Below are positions 56,328-64,000 of a stretch of DNA of 64,000 nt, one piece after another (within the stretch, counting starts at the first letter, position 1; the number at the start of each line of letters is the position of its first letter). Source of the stretch: Podospora pseudoanserina (Eukaryota > Ascomycota > Sordariomycetes > Sordariales > Podosporaceae); NCBI RefSeq assembly GCF_035222485.1, contig NC_085921.1, forward strand, positions 2,976,001 to 3,040,000. The letters run 5' to 3'. The position numbers and the translations under genes were made by a program. The notes under the pieces were generated by a model. It saw only the letters and a list, made by a program, of their open reading frames with translations. It did no database searches and had not been told where the DNA came from.

Positions 56328-58259
56328 TTACGCCGCAATGGCCTGAATATTACCAAACATCTTCCGTTGCTAACAAAGCCGTCAGTCACATCCTCACATT
56401 CAATCAGGAGAGAAAGAATACTTACAGTAAAGCACACCGACAGCACCAAACTAAAAGCAGCCGCAACATAAACAGGAATAAACACCTGCCTCAGCGCGAC
56501 AACAATCGCATCCGTGGCCGCAGCACGCACCTCAGGGGCCAAAGAGCTGAAGAACTCGCCACTGGTCCCCGAGATGGCCATCTGAAGCTGCTCCCGTGTC
56601 GCATCAGGCAGGACCACTATCAGATTCTTGATAGCGTCATTGACAAAGATGGCACCAGCAATCGCAAGACCCAACGCGATACCACCCAACTGACCCAGCA
56701 TCATGAACGAGATCGCATACGCCATGTCCGCTGGCGGGGTGACAGCTTGGATAACAGCATACCCGGCCTGGATAAAGCAACCGGTACCAATACCAAGCAG
56801 AATCTCGAAGCCGTATATCTGACCCTCAGGCGTCTCGGTCGTGATGCGAGCTGTCACACGGTTAGTTCCCCTTCCATTGGCAACAGAACAAGACAAAGAC
56901 TTACACATCAAAACCCCGCCAATCAACGTCAAAACACTCCCAAAAACATACCACGGCTGGAAGTAACTAAACCTCGCCATCAAATGCCCATTCGCAAGAA
57001 TAGCAGCGCTCAGCACAAAAATAAGCGGCAACAACCTCACCGCCGCCGTGATAGCACTATCGCCCCTCGTGAACTGGAAATACAGTGGGACATAATAAAT
57101 CGGCACGAAGCCAGCCGTGTTCACCGCCGCAGCGCAGCAAAAAAGCAGCACCGCGTTCCAGTTCCTCATGAACTGGATGGGAAAGATCCTCGAGGTCAGG
57201 TTGGTCAGGATGGTGTAGGTTTGTTGGATCCCAAAAAGGATAAAGAGCGAGAACGCCACGACAAAAAGCGCGATGATCTGCCCGCTGTCCCAGGCATAAA
57301 GCGCGCCACCGAGGTTGGTAGCCATGATCAAGGCCGTGATGGCTCCCATGCTAAGCACAGTTCCGACCCAGTCAAACTCCTTGGCAAGTGTCAAGGTCTT
57401 GGTCCCGGCACGAGGTTTGAAGTTCGGGATCCAAAGGAGGTAGACTGGGGCAAATAGACCAGCGACACAAAGGTTGATGTAAAACGCCCACCTCCACGTC
57501 GCCGGTGACTCAACAAACGCACCGCCTACCACGGGTCCCAACACCGTGCCGATACCCCAGACCAGACCGACGAAACTAAGATACCCCGGGCGCTCGCGGT
57601 CGGAGGTATTGACGGAGAGAAGGGTCATGACACCGAGGTACATGCCATTGCCGCCCATGCCGGCAAGGACACGGCCGATGATGAGGGCGTCCATGTTGGG
57701 AGCTGCACCACAAAGGGCAGAGCCGACGTTGAAGAGGATGGAGGAGAGGATGTACAGCCATTTAGCGTCGAAGAGGCCGTACAGGCGGCCGAAGGGGAGG
57801 ACGACTGCTGCTCCACCGAGGAGGAAACTAGACACAAACCATGGTCAGAGACTGTACTCTTGCAGAAGGAGGTCGATGTAAGCTTACCCAACAGACAGCC
57901 ATGGTAGCTTGAGCGCATCGCCAAAATTGTTGACCACGGCTGGTGTGATGTCGGCGACGACTGTGTTGTCGAGGGAGTAGAGGAAAATGCTGGACAGAAT
58001 GGCAACGACAACCAAGGCCCACTGTAGGAGGCAAGAAATGTTAGTGAATCTCTCTTATCACACCATATCTTAACCGGCAATGAGTCCTTACAATAACACC
58101 GTGAATGTTTCTTGGTGATGCATTCTGATCATGTTCTGCTGGTGCGGCAGTCGGTGCACCGGCTTCGAGCTGTGAATCGGAGCTGTGGCCGTTGTCCGCC
58201 GGCAACTCAACGGCGGGATCAAGCGGCTTCTCCTTGAGGGAGGTCGCTCCAGAAGACAT
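56328..58259 (-). CDS. 14-TM MFS transporter (DHA2 family)
   Basis: Five exons (58259-58092, 58021-57888, 57827-56905, 56850-56426, 56369-56328) with GT-AG introns of 54-70 nt give 563 aa. After a hydrophilic N-tail come VVVAILSSIFLYSLDNTVVADITPAVV (the conserved antiporter D-N-T motif), LPFGRLYGLFDAKWLY, LIIGRVLAGMGGNGMYLG and LGPVVGGAFVESPATWRWAFYINL (motif C). The second half includes GGVLMSRITTETPEGQIYGFEILLGIGTG across an intron. Without splicing the last two introns, spurious segments (CKSLSCSVANG, SILSLLIECEDV) break membrane spans, so splicing is well supported. It is the likely exporter of the cluster product or a self-protection pump. Confidence 0.92.
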
Positions 58260-58740
58260 GTTATGGACAGGCGACCCGGGGGTCTTGGTGGGTATCAGGT
58301 TCGACCTTTGGGATTGTAGCAGGACGATTAGTGATGGGATGAAAAGTTGTTGAGAGGAAGAGAGCTTGGTCTGGATTAAAAGATGCAAGATATCGGATTT
58401 CAGATTCGCGAGCGCTGCATGTGGCCGGGGGGTCGACGATAAAAAGGAGTGCGGTCGATATTGGGCCGACACAAAAATGAACACCAAATTAAATCCGCTA
58501 ATCAAGGAATGAAAATCTTTTGCAAATCCAGTGATTAGAAATGGGTCTTTGGACACCTGTTTGGCAGCAAACAAAAAGAAAGGGAGCAAGAGGGACGGCA
58601 AGTCGCAGTTGCTCTCCCATTCAAAAACAGGGGTCCACACTGCCCAAAGAGGAAATTGTCTCATGTCACTCTCAGCGTATCATGTAATCAGACACAGGCT
58701 CCATTTTCTACCACAACTATTCTCTGCCTGACAAACACTC
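58260..58740. other. Intergenic, MFS promoter
   Basis: Contains CGG and CCG half sites 11 bases apart (GTGCGGTCGATATTGGGCCG near 58450). No gene seen. Confidence 0.4.
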
Positions 58741-59355
58741 TCATTTTCCCGTGACAACTTTCTTCAAGTGCTCCTCCAATCCAGGAATCTCACCATCCAA
58801 GTCGATGCGCAAACCCTTGGTGATGCGCGCAATGAGGACATAAACACCAAGCACGACGTAGACTTCGACCAGCTCCTCCACAGTCAGCAGCTTCTTCGCC
58901 TTCTCAACCGTGTCCTCGGTGTTGTTGTATGTGGCAAGCTGCTCGTCCACGAGTTGCAAAATGGCCCGGTCACGCTCAGTGAAGACGGTCTCTTTTGCCA
59001 ATGCATCGACACCCTTGCCGGCGGTGCGCTGGAGGGCCTCGAATTTCTCTTCGGGCATGCCGTTGATGCGTGCCACTGGAGCGTTGACGTCCCACTCGTA
59101 CTCTGCGTCCAGCACAGCCGAGATGCGCAGGACAACGAGCTGCCAGTCGAGAAGCGGCAGAATGCGCCGGTTGCCGTCGAAGAAATTGGCGTAGACGCCC
59201 ATGAGCCTTGGGAAAGATCCATGTGAGTGTCCCAGGAGGTGAAAGATGTTGCGGCGATACGGGAGATGGGTTATCGCCGCTGCCACCTCCGGAGGGGCGG
59301 TTTGAAGATCCACGTAGGGGACAAGGCAGTTCTGAGTCTTGATAGGGGCAGACAT
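58741..59355 (-). CDS. Carboxymuconolactone-decarboxylase/AhpD-fold protein without CxxC
   Basis: Single exon of 204 aa, all alpha-helical in composition. The CMD-type core is RRNIFHLLGHSHGSFPRLMG ... LDWQLVVLRISAVLDAEYEWDVNAPVARINGM ... LTVEELVEVYVVLGVYVLIARI. True AhpD proteins have a redox CxxC where this one has EYEWDVNAPVAR. Some fungal cluster-associated relatives have Glu-x-Trp-x-x-His here, and this protein has Asn in place of the His. It has a single cysteine (Cys10), so disulfide chemistry is excluded. Members of this fold in fungal clusters have been given diverse roles, so no reaction is proposed. It is divergent from the P450 over a 1-kb promoter. Confidence 0.85.
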   Translation of the reverse strand: MSAPIKTQNCLVPYVDLQTAPPEVAAAITHLPYRRNIFHLLGHSHGSFPRLMGVYANFFDGNRRILPLLDWQLVVLRISAVLDAEYEWDVNAPVARINGMPEEKFEALQRTAGKGVDALAKETVFTERDRAILQLVDEQLATYNNTEDTVEKAKKLLTVEELVEVYVVLGVYVLIARITKGLRIDLDGEIPGLEEHLKKVVTGK

Positions 59356-60353
59356 GATAGGCAGATTGATTTGATGGTTCACCTTGCACCGTGAGGCTTC
59401 TACTGCACAAACTTTGTACCATTATGTATCCGTCACCATGGTTCTCAGTTCTACAAGTCCTACAACTACTCCGAGTATGACACCATGCGGCGTGCCCCGG
59501 TGTCCCAAGTGTGCCGTACGATGCAGTACGCCCTGTAGGGCAGTGTGGTCTATGTGGAATTCTGCCACAACTCTTTTCAGACCCTTCATGTTTCCTCATC
59601 CAAAATCATGCATTATCTCCGATGATCGATCCCAGCGCTGCCCTTTGCAGAGTTGCGCCCCGAGAAAATTTCCTCTTTGGAAGACCAGAAGGTGACCAAT
59701 CTGATGATTTCAAACGAACCGATGCGCTAACCCGCAATCGGAACTCCGACAAAAATGCCCTTTTAGGAAGCCCCACTATTTAGACAATTTGCAGGAGCCC
59801 CACTCTTCTGCTTACAACATCAGTGAAACGGTTAACTTCCTGTTTCGACCACCTGCTCGGCAAGGCTTGCTCGTGACACGGGCCGAACCCTACCAATCCC
59901 AAGCACGTCATGGCTGATCCATTCCATCCTGCTCTCACCGATTTTTCTATCTCCGGTTTGTGCAAATTATGTCCGACGAGCCTTGGACCCTTGGTGTTGA
60001 ACTGCCGAGGTGCTGCCACCTGCCAAGTCTTGTACTCCAAAGTACAGCTACGAGGACTACTACATGCGGTAGCCGTGCGTTTGGCTGGCGAGTGCCTCTC
60101 GAGTAGAACGCGGGGAGACCCTTTCTCGGACTATCGCAAGAAAGGCTTGTGGGCTGACACGGCTATCGACATGCTACAGAGCTGGTGTAGCACGCCGGGA
60201 AGGCCCAATGTTGGATATGGTAGAAATACAGCTGCATATGGCAACGAAGACATGCTGATCAATATTGATTATGCCTTCATGTCTTACATGACGAAAAAGG
60301 GTATCAACATAGGTAGCTAAGCAGAACCAACACCAACATCACAACTCTTTACA
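59356..60353. promoter_or_regulatory. Divergent promoter of the CMD-fold and P450 genes
   Basis: About 1 kb. TCGGAACTCCGA at 59738-59749 is a near-palindrome that shares CGGAGTT (complement) with the NRPS/OMT promoter dyad. A plus frame at 59910-60320 (136 codons) lacks recognisable features. Confidence 0.5.
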
Positions 60354-62019
60354 ATGCATAACGCCACCGTCAACAATACCCATCTCGACGAGCACCAACG
60401 ACTTCTCGCGTTGAGTTGGAGCTGGGTACAGCTTCGCCCCTGGACGACAATACTCATTCTGCTGCTCACCAACCTCGTCTGGACGAGATACCGCAGCGGA
60501 TTGCGACAGATACCGGGTCCCTTTCTGGCGAGCTTCTCCAACTTGTGGAAGCTACGGGCAACATGGAATCAGAACATGCACCGGGAAAACGTGCGGGTGC
60601 ACGAAGACTATGGGCCTATCGTGCGGATTGGGCCTAACCATGTCTCGGTGTCAGATGCTGAGAGCATGCAGACGATTTACGGGGTCAAGAATGTCTTTCC
60701 CAAGGTATATGCGCAGACTCCATAGCCGCCCAGCGTCTATTAGCTAACACCAGCCTACAGAGCGGATTCTACCCCCTAGCAGAAGCAGTCTACAAAGGAA
60801 AATTCCTCCCCACCCTCTTCACCACCACAAGCAATGACTACCATGCCAAGCTCAAACGCGGCTCCGCCCGCGCCTTCTCCATGGACGTCGTGATAGGCCT
60901 CGAAGAGTACGTAAACAAGTGCATTTCCGTCCTCCTCCAGCGCGTCCGCGACGTCTCCCACAACGGCAAGAAGCCCCTCGACCCCGTAGCCTGGATGCAG
61001 TACTTCGCCTTCGACGTCTTAGGCGAGATCAACTTCTCCAAAGACCTCGGTTTCCTCGAAGCTGGCGCCGACAAAGACGGCATCATTGCCGCGATTGGCC
61101 AGATTCTAGGTTACGTCTCGTTGATAGGACAAGTGCCGCAGGTGCACAAGTTCCTGCTGGGCAACCCCCTTCTCGCCAAGATACCCGCCGTGGAGAAGAC
61201 AAACCAAGTCCTCCAGTTTTCGCTGCAGCAGATCCAAGAGCGGCAGAAGAACCCCGTGCCGAGGAAGGATATCCTCACCCAACTCCTCGACACCCATCAC
61301 AACGACCCGTCCGCCTTGTCTTTTGAGGAAATCGTCGCTATCACCACGACCAATGTCATCGCCGGGTCGGACACCACCGCTGTTTCGTTGTCCTCGGTTA
61401 TCTACCATCTGCACAAGTACCCCGCCGCCAAAGCTAGGCTCATCGAGGAGATTGACTCCGTAGCCGCAAAGCTAGACGGTATCATCACCTATGCGGAAGC
61501 TATCAAACTCCCCTACCTTACAGCTGTTATCAACGAAGCGATGAGGATCCACCCCGCCACAGGGTTCATTCTTGAACGCATTGTCCCCAAGGGAGGCGTG
61601 ACACTTCACGGGGTCTACCTCCCCGCCGGGACAGTCGTGGGCGTGAACTCATGGGTTCTGCACCGAAACAAGGATATTTTCGGGGAGGATGTCCACTCTT
61701 TTCGGCCGGAAAGGTGGGTGGACGGGGATGAGGGGAAGATTAAGGAGATGAAGAGGAATTTGTTTACTGTGAGTCCTGCCTGTTGGTGCTACGAGAGTCA
61801 TCATTTGATGCTAATACTGGCGTGACAAAACAGTTTGGCTACGGCCCCAGAAGCTGCATTGGCAAGAATATCTCCATCCTGGAAATGTGGAAGGTCGTGT
61901 TTGAGCTGTACCGCCACTTTGACATAACTTTGGCCAGTGACAAGGAGTGGACTGTCAACGGGACTTGGTTTACGGCGCAGAGTAATATTGAGGCGGTTTT
62001 CAAGCCGAGGAAGAACTAG
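60354..62019 (+). CDS. Cytochrome P450 (pisatin-demethylase-like class)
   Basis: Exons 60354-60704, 60761-61768 and 61834-62019 (introns 56 and 65 nt) give 514 aa. The membrane anchor is WTTILILLLTNLVW, followed by the proline hinge QIPGPFLASFSNLWKL. I helix AGSDTTAVS, ExxR motif EAMR, FRPERW, and heme loop FGYGPRSCIGKN, which is only complete after the last intron is removed. The segment GPIVRIGPNHVSVSDAE and FSKDLGFLEAGADKDG are typical of the large fungal group that includes pisatin demethylase. The substrate is probably the NRPS product, for hydroxylation, coupling or demethylation. Convergent with the regulator gene. Confidence 0.93.
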
Positions 62020-62194
62020 GGGGTTACTCTTGCGCGCGCAAGTTGTGTGGGACTCAGGATTCAGGGTGGGTGGCAGTTGGTGGATGCTTGCGGAAATATG
62101 ACGATATTCTTATTCTTCTGTATCCAACCAAATGCCTGATGAATGTAATGGTGATGTTGAAGTACATAAATGTAGATGCAGCATGACTGTCTCA

Positions 62195-63768
62195 TCAAAT
62201 CGACAACCCCTGAAAAACAACCCTCAAAGCCCCCTCAATATCAGCCGACGCCTTTCCAAGACGCACCATCATGGACTTCACCTTGGTCTGACGTGCCGGG
62301 CTAGCTGCAACCTGGCTGGTCCGCTCAACTCGCGAGAGCAGCATCTGGAAATTGCGACTCTGCAGTCTCAAAAGCACCCGAATCATGTGAACCTGCTCTT
62401 CGTCTGAATACTGATTCCTGAACTCGTCCGAAAACATCAAGGGGTTGCAAGCGGCAGTGTTGGCCGCGCGTCCCGATGAGCTGCAGAACAGTTGGGCTGG
62501 CAAAGGTCCTGAACCGACGGCAGCTGTCAACTGTGGCTGTGATCCACCGAGAGAAGAATGTGACTGCGCAGAACTGGAGTCGGTCAACGAAGATGGCGTT
62601 GCCTGGCTACTAGAGTCGCTGCCGTTGTTGCTCAGGATGGTGCCTGCCCGCTTGATGCGGAGATGAATGCACTCAAACATCTCGGTGAGACGATCGCAGA
62701 GGATGAGGCGCATGGTGTGAATAGTAGAAAGGTCCAGACATTTGGGGCAGTCAAAAGGTTTGCAGCATTGAAAGACGAGCCATTTTTGAAGCCGTAAGAC
62801 TTGGTCGAGAGACATGGTCGTGATGTGAAACTCGTCGTCGTCGAGTTGCTGCACGACACGGACGAGGTCAGTAAGACACGAGCACGGTGGTGAACCGGGT
62901 CGGTTTGGGTTTGGCGGGTTCTGAACGCCCGAGAGGGCCCAAGATTGGCCTGGAGACAACGGCGCCGTATCCAGTGCGAGCATGCTTGGTAATTCTTGAG
63001 TGGTGGTATGAGGAATTGGCCGGGGCTGGGGCTGGGGCTGGGAGATGGGGCCTTCGCTGGATAAGAAGAAATCAAGGTTGTTGTAGGGGTCCTGGTGTGG
63101 CTTATTGGACTGCCGAGCGTCATTGCTCCCACTGTTGGTAGAGCTGCTTATGCTGGATCGAACCTCCCCAGAGGCACTGTGCCGGCCAAAGTCCATATCC
63201 ATATCCAGCCCGTCGATAAGATCCACTGACGTGTTACTGGCAGTCGTCAGCCCCGCTGCCCACGGCTGATCTGCCGAGTCTACCAATGCGAACTCGCAGT
63301 CAAAGAAGTCGTTATCTAACAGCGGATCCCCACCAACCTGAACTCTTGGTGCTGTGGTGGCCGCCTGCTGCGACGGCTTGGATGGTCCCAAACCTGCGCC
63401 GTTCAAGCCCTCGCCTTGTTGATCGCCTGGTTGAGAAGACGCATCGCCAATGTCCCGCCATGGGCGCCCTGGTGGGTTGTTGGGTTGCGGCGATTGCGAC
63501 GAATTCGTGCGAGGCTTCTCCCGGCCGTTACTTGTCGGCACGACGCATTCGACCATTCTGGCCCGGCATCGGTCACAATTGCGAGGGTTACTACCAGTGC
63601 AACGCAGCTACCAGACGGGTGAGAACATTGTCAGATTGCTTGAGTAGGAAGCTACCCCGATATTGAACGTACCTTTTTGGTCTGGCAGGCGACACAGGCA
63701 GGTCGTCGCATAGGACGAGTGCGATCTTTGACCACGCCGGGCCCTGAGTTGCGTCGCACAACTTCCAT
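62195..63768 (-). CDS. AflR-like Zn2Cys6 transcription factor of the cluster
   Basis: Exon 1 is 63673-63768, the intron 63608-63672 (GTACGT to GGTAG) and exon 2 runs to 62195, giving 502 aa. The zinc cluster spans the splice site: CVACQTKK from exon 1 joined to LRCTGSNPRNCDRCRARMVEC from exon 2. This makes the exact C-x2-C-x6-C-x7-C-x2-C-x6-C spacing. The start at 63768 (MEVVRRNSGPG) keeps a short basic lead before the cluster. The C-terminal half (CSCLTDLVRVVQQLDDDEFH ... LQKWLVFQCCKPFDCPKC ... QVHMIRVLLRLQSRNFQMLL) matches the AflR family regulatory domain. AflR-type factors activate the biosynthetic genes beside them, which makes it the likely pathway-specific activator. Confidence 0.92.
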
Positions 63769-64000
63769 CCCCCCTCCCTCTGCCTGGCCGCCGCCTGAAC
63801 TTCGTAGCGTGATGAACATGGCAAGCCAGACCGAAGTAAGAAAACAGAGAGAGCAGCAGCAAAACTTGAAATATAACTGTCGTCCGTCTAAGGGCTGTGG
63901 CTGCGCGATAGATTTCTTGGCAAGGTGTCGATGGGGGGGTTGCGCTGGGGGTTGTCTTTTAAGAAGAGTCTTGTGGGGGACAGGGTGGGGTGGCGAGCAC
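63769..64000. other. Upstream region of the regulator gene
   Basis: Promoter and leader up to the window edge. No gene seen. Confidence 0.4.

Noticed and set aside
56177-57457. 426-codon plus-strand frame over the MFS gene
   Set aside because: Basic, Gln/Arg-rich shadow of the minus-strand transporter; the transporter's spans and introns explain the sequence.
59910-60320. 136-codon frame upstream of the P450
   Set aside because: No recognisable features; part of the divergent promoter.
63150-63175. GGTTCGATCC-like tRNA T-loop
   Set aside because: Lies in the coding part of the regulator and has no acceptor, D or anticodon arms around it; no tRNA was found in the window.

Overview
The window is nuclear DNA of a filamentous ascomycete, most likely a sordariomycete. 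The signs are: short (50 to 120 nt) introns with GTAAGT/GTATGT donors and CTAAC-type branch points, a dispersed 5S rRNA gene with its own TATA box, and fungal families such as a CYP53 benzoate hydroxylase, an AA11 LPMO and an AflR-type regulator. No prokaryotic organisation is present. I could not name the species. Exon boundaries were worked out by hand from splice signals, reading phase and protein continuity.

Left part (1-25.6 kb). A 5'-cut gene has a Ulp1-like fold whose catalytic Cys position is Ser (1-4197). It is followed by a 5S rRNA gene on the minus strand (4614-4733), a decayed RRM-like gene (about 5420-6730) and a multi-pass membrane protein (8144-9613). Then come S-adenosylmethionine decarboxylase (SPE2), the Fe-S scaffold ATPase CFD1, and a tandem family of three small secreted cysteine-rich proteins (14.5-17.3 kb) of which only the middle copy looks intact. 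Next are a long disordered protein, a CYP53 benzoate 4-monooxygenase, an SDR-fold protein lacking the usual Tyr-Lys pair, and a second decayed gene whose in-frame stops are all of the kind C-to-T change at CpA would make.

Middle part (25.9-40.7 kb). This is a housekeeping block: beta-carbonic anhydrase, OXA1 (inner-membrane insertase), MIM1 (outer-membrane import), SHP1 (Cdc48 cofactor) and GTR1 (Rag GTPase). It is followed by a secreted AA11 LPMO with an intron-dependent C-terminus and a giant ankyrin/coiled-coil protein.

Right part (41.5-63.8 kb). This is a complete-looking biosynthetic gene cluster. It contains an MFS transporter, a two-module NRPS (C*-A-T-C-A-T-Ct, 2588 aa), a small O-methyltransferase divergent from the NRPS, a MECR/ETR1-like enoyl reductase, a second 14-TM MFS transporter, a carboxymuconolactone-decarboxylase-fold protein without the CxxC, a P450 and an AflR-like Zn2Cys6 regulator. 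The first adenylation domain lacks the Asp that binds the alpha-amino group, and the first condensation domain lacks its catalytic His pair. I therefore infer a starter unit other than a standard alpha-amino acid, joined to an amino acid and released by the terminal condensation-like domain, then methylated, reduced and oxidised. The shared NRPS/OMT promoter carries a CGGAG-TTTG-CTCCG dyad that could be the regulator's operator. The product is not predictable from sequence alone.
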